From Xylocopa sonorina (taxonomy: Eukaryota; Arthropoda; Insecta; Hymenoptera; Apidae): a stretch of DNA of 64,000 bases. A program made the translations under genes and the position numbers. The notes beneath the pieces were generated by a model that had not been told where the DNA came from, did not search any database, and saw only the letters and a program-made list of their open reading frames with translations. Shown piece by piece: positions 52,701-64,000 of the stretch (position 1 is the stretch's first letter; each line of letters opens with the position of its first letter). The stretch lies in contig NW_027490133.1 in the NCBI RefSeq assembly GCF_050948175.1, positions 496,001 through 560,000 of the forward strand, in the 5' to 3' direction.

Positions 52701-54246
52701 TATCGCGTTCTGAGTAGCATTAGATCTCTAATGCTACGATACGTAGACATCTGCAGACGCTATTTCCTAGCAAGCAAGTTACGCATTTACATTGTTTTGG
52801 AGTGAATACGAGGTATACATGACACTTCGCAAAGAATATTGTATCTCATCATGAAACATACAAATGAGATGCGATATCGCGATTTAAGCATTAGAACTCT
52901 ATTGCTACGATACGTAGACATCTGCAGACGCTATTTCCTAGCAAGGAAGTGTCGCATTTACATACTTTTGAAGTGAATACGAGGTATACATAACACTCCA
53001 CAATGAATATTATATCTTATCATGAAACATAGAAATCAGATGCGATATCGCGTTTTAAGAAGCATTAGCACTCTATTGCTACGATACGTAGACATCTGCA
53101 GCCGCTATTTCCTAGCAGGGAAGTGTCGCATTTACACTATTTTGAACTGAATACGAGGTATACATGATACTTCGCAATGCATATTATATCCTATCATGAA
53201 ACATAGGGATGAGATGCGATATCCCGTTTCAAGAAGCATTAGAACTCTATTGCTTCGATACGTAGACATCTGCAATCGCTATTTCCTAGCAAGGAAGTGT
53301 CGCATTTACATTCATATGAAGTGAATACGAGGAATACATGAAACTTCGCAATGAATATTATATCTTATCATGAAACATAGAAATGTGATGTGATAGCGCG
53401 TTCTAAGAAGCATTAGAACTCTATTTCTACGGTACGTAGACATCTGCAGACGCTATTTCCTAGCAAGGAAGTGTCGCATTTACATTCTTTTGAAGCGAAT
53501 ACGAGGTTTACATAACACTGCACAATGAATATTATATCTTATCATGAAACATAGAAATGGGATGCGATATCGCGATTTAAGCAGCATTAGAATTCTATTG
53601 CTTCGATACGTAGGCACCTGCAAACGCTATTTCCTAGCAAGGAAGTGTAGCATTTACATTGTTCTGAAGTGAATACGAGGTATACATGACACTTGGCAAT
53701 TAATATTGTATCTTATCATGAAACATAGACACGAGATGCGATATCGCGTCTTAAGAGGAATTAGAACTCTAATGCTACGATACGTAGACATCTGCAGACG
53801 CTATTTCCTAGCAAGGAAGTGTCGCATTTACATTCTTTTGAAGTGTAGACGAGATATACATAACACTGCACAATAAAAATTATATCTTATCATGAAACAT
53901 AGAAATGAGATGCGATATGACGATTTAAGGAGCAGTAGATCCCTATTGCTTCGATACGTAGACATCTGCCAACGTTATTTCCTAGCAAGGAAGTGTCGCA
54001 TTTACATTCTCTTGAAGTGAATACGAGGTATACATATCACTGCACAGTGAATAATATATCTTATAGTGAAACATAGAAATGAGATGCGATATCGCGATTT
54101 TAGAAGCATTAGAAATCTATTGCTTCGATACGTAGACATCTGCAAACGCTATTTCCTAGCAAGCAAGTTACGCATTTACATTGTTTTGGAGTGAATACGA
54201 GGTATACATGACACTTCGCAAAGAATATTGTATCTCATCATGAAAC

Positions 54247-56505
54247 ATACAAATGAGATGCGATATCGCGTTTTAAGAAGCATTAGAACTCTGTTGCTTC
54301 GATACGTAGATATCTGCCATCGCTACTTCCTAGCAAAGAAGTGTCGCATTTACATTCTTTTGAAGTGCATACGGGGTATACATAACACTGAACAATGAAT
54401 ATTATATCTTATCATGAAACATAGAAATGAGATGCGACATCGCGATTTAAGCATTAGAAATCTATTGCTACGATTCGTAGACATCTGCAGACGCTATTTC
54501 CTAGCAAGGAAGTGTCGCATTTACATACTTTTGAAGTGAATACGAGGTATACATAACACTCCACAATGAATATTATATCTTATCATGAAACATAGAAATG
54601 AGATGCGATATCGCGTTTTAAGAAGCATTAGCACTCTATTGCTACGATACGTAGACATCTGCAGCCGCTATTTCCTAGCAGGGAAGTGTCGCATTTACAC
54701 TATTTTGAACTGAATACGAGGTATACATGATACTTCGCAATGCATATTATATCCTATCATGAAACATAGGGATGAGATGCGATATCCCGTTTCAAGAAGC
54801 ATTAGAACTCTATTGCTTCGATACGTAGACATCTGCAATCGCTATTTCCTAGCAAGGAAGTGTCGCATTTACATTCATATGAAGTGAATACGAGGAATAC
54901 ATGAAGCTTCGCAATGAATATTATATCTTATCATGAAACATAGAAATGAGATGCGATATGGCGATTTAAGCAGCATTAGGACTCTATTGCTTCGATACGT
55001 AGACATCTGCAAACGCTATTTCCTAGCAAGGAAGTGTAGCATTTACATTGTTTTGAAGTGAATAATAGGTATACATGACACTTCGCAATGAATATTGTAT
55101 CTTAACATGAAACATACAAATGGGATGCGATATCGCGTTTTAAGAAGAATTAGAACTCTATTTCTACGGTACGTAGACATCTGCAGACGCTATTTCCTAG
55201 CAAGGAAGTGTCGCATTTACATTCTTTTGAAGCGAATACGAGGTTTACATAACACTGCACAATGAATATTATATCTTATCATGAAACATAGAAATGGGAT
55301 GCGATATCGCGATTTAAGCAGCAATAGAATTCTATTGCTTCGATACGTAGGCACCTGCAAACGCTATTTCCTAGCAAGGAAGTGTAGCATTTACATTGTT
55401 CTGAAGTGAATACGAGGTATACATGATACTTGGCAATTAATATTGTATCTTATCATGAAACATAGACACGAGATGCGATATCGCGTCTTAAGAGGAATTA
55501 GAACTCTAATGCTACGATACGTAGACATCTGCAGACGCTATTTCCTAGCAAGGAAGTGTCGCATTTACATTCTGTTGAAGCGAATACGAGGTTTACATAA
55601 CACTGCACAATGAATATTATATCTTATCATGAAACATAGAAATGAGATGCGATATCGCGATTTTAGAAGCATTAGAAATCTATTGCTTCGATACGTAGAC
55701 ATCTGCAAACGCTATTTCCTAGCAAGGGAGTGTCGCATTTACATTCTGTTGAAGCGAATACGAGGTTTACATAACACTGCACAATGAATATTATATCTTA
55801 TCATGAAACATAGAAATGGGATGCGATATCGCGATTTAAGCAGCAATAGAATTCTATTGCTTCGATACCTAGACATCTGCAAACGCTATTTCCTAGCAAG
55901 GGAGTGTCGCATTTACATTCATTTGAAGTGTCTGCGAGGTATGCATGACACTTCGCAATGATTATTATATATCATCATGAAACATAGAAATGAGATGCGA
56001 TATCGCGTTTTGAGAAGCATTAGAACTCTAATGCTACGATACGTAGACATCTGCAAACGCTATTTGCTAGCAAGGGAGTGTCGCATTTACATTCTTTTGA
56101 AGTGAATACGAGGTTATGATAACACTCCACAATGAATATTATATCTTATCATGAAACATAGAAATGAGATGCGATATGACGATTTAAGAAGCAGTAGATC
56201 CCTATTGCTTCGATACGTAGACATCTGCCATCGCTATTTCCTAGCAAGGAAATGTCGCATTTACATTCATTTGAAGAGTACGCGAGGTATACAAGACACT
56301 TCGCAATGAATATTACATCTTATCATGATTCATAGAAATGAGATGCGATATCGAGTTCTAAGTAGCATTAGAACTCTATTGCTACGATACGTAGAATACT
56401 GCAGACGCTATTTCCTAGCTAGGAAGTGTCGCATTAACATTCTTTTGAAGTGAATACGAGGTATACATAACACTCCACAATGAATATTATATCTTATCAT
56501 AAAAC
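54247..56505 (+). repeat. 2,259-bp HOR unit (13 monomers), copy 1
   Basis: Every marker checked recurs at exactly +2259: GCGATTTAAGCATTAG (54442, 56701), GCAGCCGC (54663, 56922), and GATTATTATATATCATC (55960, 58219). The unit is 3 bp short of 13 x 174 because one monomer lacks an AAG (GATTTAAGCATTAG instead of GATTTAAGAAGCATTAG). Confidence 0.87.
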
Positions 56506-58764
56506 ATACAAATGAGATGCGATATCGCGTTTTAAGAAGCATTAGAACTCTGTTGCTTCGATACGTAGATATCTGCCATCGCTACTTCCTAGCAAAGAAG
56601 TGTCGTATTTACATTCTTTTGAAGTGCATACGGGGTATACATAACACTGAACAATGAATATTATATCTTATCATGAAACATAGAAATGAGATGCGACATC
56701 GCGATTTAAGCATTAGAAATCTATTGCTACGATTCGTAGACATCTGCAGACGCTATTTCCTAGCAAGGAAGTGTCGCATTTACATACTTTTGAAGTGAAT
56801 ACGAGGTATACATAACACTCCACAATGAATATTATATCTTATCATGAAACATAGAAATGAGATGCGATATCGCGTTTTAAGAAGCATTAGCACTCTATTG
56901 CTACGATACGTAGACATCTGCAGCCGCTATTTCCTAGCAGGGAAGTGTCGCATTTACACTATTTTGAACTGAGTACGAGGTATACATGATACTTCGCAAT
57001 GCATATTATATCCTATCATGAAACATAGGGATGAGATGCGATATCCCGTTTCAAGAAGCATTAGAACTCTATTGCTTCGATACGTAGACATCTGCAATCG
57101 CTATTTCCTAGCAAGGAAGTGTCGCATTTACATTCATATGAAGTGAATACGAGGAATACATGAAGCTTCGCAATGAATATTATATCTTATCATGAAACAT
57201 AGGAATGAGATGCGATATGGCGATTTAAGCAGCATTAGGACTCTATTGCTTCGATACGTAGACATCTGCAAACGCTATTTCCTAGCAAGGAAGTGTAGCA
57301 TTTACATTGTTTTGAAGTGAATAATAGGTATACATGACACTTCGCAATGAATATTGTATCTTAACATGAAACATACAAATGGGATGCGATATCGCGTTTT
57401 AAGAAGAATTAGAACTCTATTTCTACGGTACGTAGACATCTGCAGACGCTATTTCCTAGCAAGGAAGTGTCGCATTTACATTCTTTTGAAGCGAATACGA
57501 GGTTTACATAACACTGCACAATGAATATTATATCTTATCATGAAACATAGAAATGGGATGCGATATCGCGATTTAAGCAGCATTAGAATTCTATTGCTTC
57601 GATACGTAGGCACCTGCAAACGCTATTTCCTAGCAAGGAAGTGTAGCATTTACATTGTTCTGAAGTGAATACGAGGTATACATGATACTTGGCAATTAAT
57701 ATTGTATCTTATCATGAAACATAGACACGAGATGCGATATCGCGTCTTAAGAGGAATTAGAACTCTAATGCTACGATACGTAGACATCTGCAGACGCTAT
57801 TTCCTAGCAAGGAAGTGTCGCATTTACATTCTGTTGAAGCGAATACGAGGTTTACATAACACTGCACAATGAATATTATATCTTATCATGAAACATAGAA
57901 ATGAGATGCGATATCGCGATTTTAGAAGCATTAGAAATCTATTGCTTCGATACGTAGACATCTGCAAACGCTATTTCCTAGCAAGGGAGTGTCGCATTTA
58001 CATTCTGTTGAAGCGAATACGAGGTTTACATAACACTGCACAATGAATATTATATCTTATCATGAAACATAGAAATGGGATGCGATATCGCGATTTAAGC
58101 AGCAATAGAATTCTATTGCTTCGATACCTAGACATCTGCAAACGCTATTTCCTAGCAAGGGAGTGTCGCATTTACATTCATTTGAAGTGTCTGCGAGGTA
58201 TGCATGACACTTCGCAATGATTATTATATATCATCATGAAACATAGAAATGAGATGCGATATCGCGTTTTGAGAAGCATTAGAACTCTAATGCTACGATA
58301 CGTAGACATCTGCAAACGCTATTTGCTAGCAAGGGAGTGTCGCATTTACATTCTTTTGAAGTGAATACGAGGTTATGATAACACTCCACAATGAATATTA
58401 TATCTTATCATGAAACATAGAAATGAGATGCGATATGACGATTTAAGAAGCAGTAGATCCCTATTGCTTCGATACGTAGACATCTGCCATCGCTATTTCC
58501 TAGCAAGGAAATGTCGCATTTACATTCATTTGAAGAGTACGCGAGGTATACAAGACACTTCGCAATGAATATTACATCTTATCATGATTCATAGAAATGA
58601 GATGCGATATCGAGTTCTAAGTAGCATTAGAACTCTATTGCTACGATACGTAGAATACTGCAGACGCTATTTCCTAGCTAGGAAGTGTCGCATTAACATT
58701 CTTTTGAAGTGAATACGAGGTATACATAACACTCCACAATGAATATTATATCTTATCATAAAAC
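56506..58764 (+). repeat. 2,259-bp HOR unit (13 monomers), copy 2
   Basis: Tandem copy of the preceding unit with the same order of variants and the same 171-bp monomer. Differences noticed are single substitutions, such as GAACTGAATACG against GAACTGAGTACG. Correspondence ends at CATAAAACATAGAG near 58764. Confidence 0.87.
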
Positions 58765-60155
58765 ATAGAGATGAGATGCGATATCGCGATTTTTGAAGCA
58801 TTAGAACTCTACTGCTTCGATACGCAGACATCTGCAAATGCTAACTCCTAGCAAGGAAGTGTCGCATTTACACTATTTTGAACTGAGTACGAGGTATACA
58901 TGATACTTCGCAATGCATATTATATCCTATCATGAAACATAGGGATGAGATGCGATATCCCGTTTCAAGAAGCATTAGAACTCTATTGCTTCGATACGTA
59001 GACATCTGCAATCGCTATTTCCTAGCAAGGAAGTGTCGCATTTACATTCATATGAAGTGAATACGAGGAATACATGAAGCTTCGCAATGAATATTATATC
59101 TTATCATGAAACATAGGAATGAGATGCGATATGGCGATTTAAGCAGCATTAGGACTCTATTGCTTCGATACGTAGACATCTCAAACGCTATTTCCTAGCA
59201 AGGAAGTGTAGCATTTACATTGTTTTGAAGTGAATACGAGGTATACATGACACTTCGCAATGAATATTGTATCTTAACATGAAACATACAAATGAGATGC
59301 GATATCGCGTTTTAAGAAGAATTAGAACTCTATTTCTACGGTACGTAGACATCTGCAGACGCTATTTCCTAGAAAGGAAGTGTCGCATTTACATTCTTTT
59401 GAAGGGAATACGAGGTTTACATAACACTGCACAATGAATATTATATCTTATCATGAAACATAGAAATGGGATGCGATATCGCGATTTAAGCAGCATTAGA
59501 ATTCTATTGCTTCGATACGTAGGCACCTGCAAACGCTATTTCCTAGCAAGGAAGTGTAGCATTTACATTGTTCTGAAGTGAATACGAGGTATACATGACA
59601 CTTGGCAATTAATACTGTATCTTATCATGAAACATAGACACGAGATGCGATATCGCGTCTTAAGAGGAATTAGAACTCTAATGCTACGATACGTAGACAT
59701 CTGCAGACGCTATTTCCTAGCAAGGAAGTGTCGCATTTACATTCTTTTGAAGTGTAGACGAGATATACATAACACTGCACAATAAATATTATATCTTATC
59801 ATGAAACATAGAAATGAGATGCGATATGACGATTTAAGGAGCAGTAGATCCCTATTGCTTCGATACGTAGACATCTGCCATCGTTATTTCCTAGCAAGGA
59901 AGTGTCGCATTTACATTCTCTTGAAGTGAATACGAGGTATACATATCACTGCACAGTGAATAATATATCTTATAGTGAAACATAGAAATGAGATGCGATA
60001 TCGCGATTTTAGAAGCATTAGAAATCTATTGCTTCGATACGTAGACATCTGCAAACGCTATTTCCTAGCAAGCAAGTTACGCATTTACATTGTTTTGGAG
60101 TGAATACGAGGTATACATGACACTTCGCAAAGAATATTGTATCTCATCATGAAAC

Positions 60156-61718
60156 ATACAAATGGGATGCGATATCGCGTTTTAAGAAGCATTAGAACTC
60201 TGTTGCTTCGATACGTAGATATCTGCCATCGCTACTTCCTAGCAAAGAAGTGTCGCATTTACATTCTTTTGAAGTGCATACGGGGTATACATAACACTGA
60301 ACAATGAATATTATATCTTATCATGAAACATAGAAATGAGATGCGACATCGCGATTTAAGCATTAGAAATCTATTGCTACGATTCGTAGACATCTGCAGA
60401 CGCTATTTCCTAGCAAGGAAGTGTCGCATTTACATACTTTTGAAGTGAATACGAGGTATACATAACACTCCACAATGAATATTATATCTTATCATGAAAC
60501 ATAGAAATGAGATGCGATATCGCGTTTTAAGAAGCATTAGCACTCTATTGCTACGATACGTAGACATCTGCAGCCGCTATTTCCTAGCAGGGAAGTGTCG
60601 CATTTACACTATTTTGAACTGAATACGAGGTATACATGATACTTCGCAATGCATATTATATCCTATCATGAAACATAGGGATGAGATGCGATATCCCGTT
60701 TCAAGAAGCATTAGAACTCTATTGCTTCGATACGTAGACATCTGCAATCGCTATTTCCTAGCAAGGAAGTGTCGCATTTACATTCATATGAAGTGAATAC
60801 GAGGAATACATGAAGCTTCGCAATGAATATTATATCTTATCATGAAACATAGAAATGAGATGCGATATGGCGATTTAAGCAGCATTAGGACTCTATTGCT
60901 TCGATACGTAGACATCTGCAAACGCTATTTCCTAGCAAGGAAGTGTAGCATTTACATTGTTTTGAAGTGAATAATAGGTATACATGACACTTCGCAATGA
61001 ATATTGTATCTTAACATGAAACATACAAATGGGATGCGATATCGCGTTTTAAGAAGAATTAGAACTCTATTTCTACGGTACGTAGACATCTGCAGACGCT
61101 ATTTCCTAGCAAGGAAGTGTCGCATTTACATTCTTTTGAAGTGTAGACGAGATATACATAACACTGCACAATAAATATTATATCTTATCATGAAACATAG
61201 AAATGAGATGCGATATCGCGATTTTAGAAGCATTAGAAATCTATTGCTTCGATACGTAGACATCTGCAAACGCTATTTCCTAGCAAGGGAGAGTCGCATT
61301 TACATTCTTTTGAAGCGAATACGAGGTTTACATAACACTGCACAATGAATATTATATCTTATCATGAAACATAGAAATGGGATGCGATATCGCGATTTAA
61401 GCAGCAATAGAATTCTATTGCTTCGATACCTAGACATCTGCAAACGCTATTTCCTAGCAAGGGAGTGTCGCATTTACATTCATTTGAAGTGTCTGCGAGG
61501 TATGCATGACACTTCGCAATGATTATTATATATCATCATGAAACATAGAAATGAGATGCGATATCGCGTTTTGAGAAGCATTAGAACTCTAATGCTACGA
61601 TACGTAGACATCTGCAAACGCTATTTGCTAGCAAGGGAGTGTCGCATTAACATTCTTTTGAAGTGAATACGAGGTATACATAACACTCCACAATGAATAT
61701 TATATCTTATCATAAAAC
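60156..61718 (+). repeat. 1,563-bp shortened HOR unit (9 monomers)
   Basis: It starts like 54247 and ends like 56505, but four monomers are missing from the interior. The 171-bp AAG-deleted monomer (60348) and the GCAGCCGC monomer (60572) are retained. A further partial unit begins at 61719 with the same markers (61912 and 62135). Confidence 0.8.
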
Positions 61719-62240
61719 ATAGAAATGAGATGCGATATCTCGTTTTAAGAAGCATTAGAACTCTGTTGCTTCGATACGCAGACATCTGCCATCGCTACTT
61801 CCTAGCAAGGAAGTGTCGTATTTACATTCTTTTGAAGTGCATACGGGATATACATAACACTGAACAATGAATATTACATCTTATCATGAAACATAGAAAT
61901 GAGATGCGACATCGCGATTTAAGCATTAGAACTCTATTGCTACGATTCGTAGACATCTGCAGACGCTATTTCCTAGCAAGGAAGTGTCGCATTTACATAC
62001 TTTTGAAGTGAATACGAGGTATACATAACACTCCACAATGAATACTATATCTTATCATGAAACATAGAAATGAGATGCGATATCGCGTTTTAAGAAGCAT
62101 TAGCACTCTATTGCTACGATACGTAGACATCTGCAGCCGCTATTTCCTAGCAGGGAAGTGTCGCATTTACACTATTCTGAACTGAATACGAGGTATACAT
62201 GATACTTCGCAATGCATATTATTTCCTATCATGAAACGTA

Positions 62241-63410
62241 GGAATGAGATGCGATATCGCGTTTTAAAAAGCATTAGAATTCTATTGCTACGATACGTTG
62301 ACATCTGCGAACGCTAGTTATTAGCAAGAAAGTGTCGCATTACATTCCTTTGAAGTGAATACGAGGTATACATGACACTTCGCAATGATTATTATATCTT
62401 CTCATGAAACATAGAAATGAGATGCGATATGGCGTTTAGAGAAGCATTAGAACTCTAATGCTACGATACGTAGACATCTGCAAACGCTACTTCCTAGTAA
62501 GGAAGTGCCGTATTTAGATTCTTTTGAAGTGAATACGAGGTATACGTAACACTTCACAATGAGTATTATAACTTATCATGAAGCATAGAAATGAGATGCG
62601 ATATCGCGTTTCAAGAAGCATTAGAACTCTATTGTTTCGATACGTAGACATCTAGAAACTCTATTTCCTAGCAGGAAAGTTTCGCATTTTCATTCATTGG
62701 AAGTGTATGCGAGGTATACATGACACTTCGTACTTAATATTATATCTTATCACGAAACATAGAAATGAGATGCGATGTCGCGTTTTAAGAAGCATTAGAA
62801 ATCTATTGCTTCGTTACGTAGACATCTGCAAACACAATTTCCTATCGAGGAAGTGTCGCATTTACATTGATTTAAAGTGAATACGTGGTATTCATAACAC
62901 TCCACAGTGACTATTATATCTTATCATGAAACATAGAAATGAGGTGCTATATAGCGATCTAAAAAGCATTAGAACTCTGTTGCTACGATACGTAGACATC
63001 TGCAAAAGCTATTTAATGGCAAGGAAAAATCGCGCTTACATTCTTTTGCAGTGAATACGAGGTATACATAACAGTCCACAGTGAATATTATATCTTATCA
63101 TGAAACATAGAAATGAGATGCGATACCGCGTTTTAAGATGCATTAGAACTCTATTGTTTCGATACGTAGACACCTACAAACGCTATTTCCTAGCAAGGAA
63201 GTGTCGCATTTACATTCATTTGAAGCGTATGCGAGGTATACATGACACTTCGCAATGAAATATTATATCTTATCATGAAACATAGAAATGAGATGCTATA
63301 TCGCGTTTTAAGAAGCATTAGATCTCCATTTCAATGATACGTATACATCTGCAGACGCTATTTCCTAGCAAGCAAGTGTCGCATTTACATTCCTTTGAAG
63401 CGAGTGTGAG
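62241..63410 (+). repeat. Divergent satellite monomers
   Basis: Tandem monomers with private variants and no recognised long-range partner in the window, for example TTAATGGCAAGGAAAAATCGC near 63013 and a 1-bp insertion at GAAATATTATATC near 63258. They resemble the 32306-41350 region in character. Confidence 0.7.
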
Positions 63411-63932
63411 GTGTACGTGACCCTCCGCAATGAATATTATATCTTATCATGAAACATAGAAATGGGATGCGATATCGCGTCTTATGAGGCGTTAGAACTC
63501 TATTTCTACGATGCGTAGACAACTGCAAACGCTATTTCCTAGGAAGGAAGTGTCGCATTTACATTCATTTGAAGTGTATCCGATGTATATGTGATACTTC
63601 GCAATGTATAATATATCTTACCATGAAACATAGGAATGAGATGCGATATCTCGTTTTAAGAAGCATTAGGATTCTTTTGCTTCGATACGTAGACATCTGC
63701 AAACGCTACTTCCTAGAAAGGAAGTGTCGCATTTACATTCATTTGAAGTGTATGCGTGGTATACATAACAATTCGCAATGAATATTATATGTTATCATGA
63801 AACATAGAAATGAGACGCGATATCTCTTTTTAAGGAGCATTATAACACGCTTGCTACGATACGTAGACATCTGCAAACGCTATTTCCTAGGAAGGAAGTG
63901 CCGCATTTACATTCATTTGAAGTGAATAGGAG
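63411..63932 (+). repeat. 522-bp trimer, second copy begins at 63933
   Basis: GTGTACGTGACCC followed by a GAAATGGGATGCGATATCGC monomer starts at 63411 and again at 63933, exactly three monomers apart. The window ends inside the second copy. The interior (63441-63930) matches 51103-51592, including TCTTATGAGGCGTTAG, CGATGTATATGTG and ATATCTCTTTTTAAGG. Confidence 0.78.
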
Positions 63933-64000
63933 GTGTACGTGACCCTTCGCAATGAATATTATATCTTATCATGAAACATAGAAATGGGATGCGATATCGC

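Larger units (their letters stand above)
46721..62240 (+). repeat. Satellite subfamily D, HOR block
   Basis: About 89 monomers. Early part: local duplications, including a five-monomer step (46743 to 47612, 869 bp) and dimers (49023 to 49371 and 49851 to 50199, 348 bp each). Later part: HOR units of 2259 and 1563 bp. The marker monomer with GCAGCCGC and TAGCAGGGAAG occurs at about 50841, 53100, 54663, 56922, 60572 and 62135. These spacings are 2259, 1563, 2259, 3650 and 1563 bp. No genes are seen. Confidence 0.82.
43421..64000 (+). repeat. Satellite array, ~174-bp monomer, right segment
   Basis: This continues the same satellite after the LTR insertion, in the same orientation. The first bases complete the monomer that was interrupted at 41908, so the two segments were one array before the insertion. 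It holds subfamily A (to about 46720), subfamily D HORs (to about 62240) and a divergent tail. It runs off the end of the window. Confidence 0.97.

Noticed and set aside
1..64000. CRISPR array
   Set aside because: The units are 174 bp and continuous, without unique spacers between short identical repeats. The sequence is a eukaryotic-type satellite.
1..64000. A previously undescribed gene system
   Set aside because: I searched both strands for coding stretches not explained by the satellite. Apart from the 1.5-kb LTR there is no non-satellite sequence that could hold one.

Overview
The window is almost entirely a tandem satellite DNA array. The basic unit is a monomer of about 174 bp, AT-rich, and repeated head-to-tail in one orientation from the first base to the last. 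That is roughly 360 monomers, with no inversion seen. The only non-satellite sequence is one 1,512-bp insertion at 41909-43420. It has the structure of a solo LTR: TG...CA ends, an imperfect terminal inverted repeat, a 4-bp target duplication, and an uninterrupted paralogous target site elsewhere in the window at 3756-3759. I see no believable protein-coding gene, tRNA, rRNA or CRISPR array. This points to a centromeric or pericentromeric (or other heterochromatic) block of a eukaryotic, probably animal, chromosome. An arthropod host is a guess from general resemblance and is not shown by the sequence.

Layout: 1-4597, satellite subfamily A, containing two tandem 1,072-bp six-monomer units each marked by a 202-bp monomer. 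4598-5065, a short island of subfamily D type. 5066-28667, subfamily B, a strongly homogenised higher-order repeat (HOR) array. It has tandem units of 871, 4178 and 3132 bp and nested 522-bp trimers, and becomes a reshuffled mosaic after 21466. 28668-32305, subfamily C, with two copies of an 11-monomer (about 1.91 kb) unit. 32306-41350, divergent monomers without long-range periodicity. 41351-46720, subfamily A again, interrupted by the solo LTR. 46721-62240, subfamily D, with HOR units of 2259 and 1563 bp. 62241-63410, divergent monomers. 63411-64000, a 522-bp trimer entering its second copy, copied from or to 51.1-51.6 kb.

There are no genes to work together. What the window records is satellite evolution: local duplication at scales of 47 bp, 174 bp, 347 bp, 522 bp, 871 bp, 1.07 kb, 1.9 kb, 2.3 kb, 3.1 kb and 4.2 kb; chimeric monomers; and block transposition between distant parts of the array. 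Block boundaries given as round subfamily limits were read by eye and are uncertain by tens of bases. Positions of indels, target duplications and repeat offsets were counted directly.
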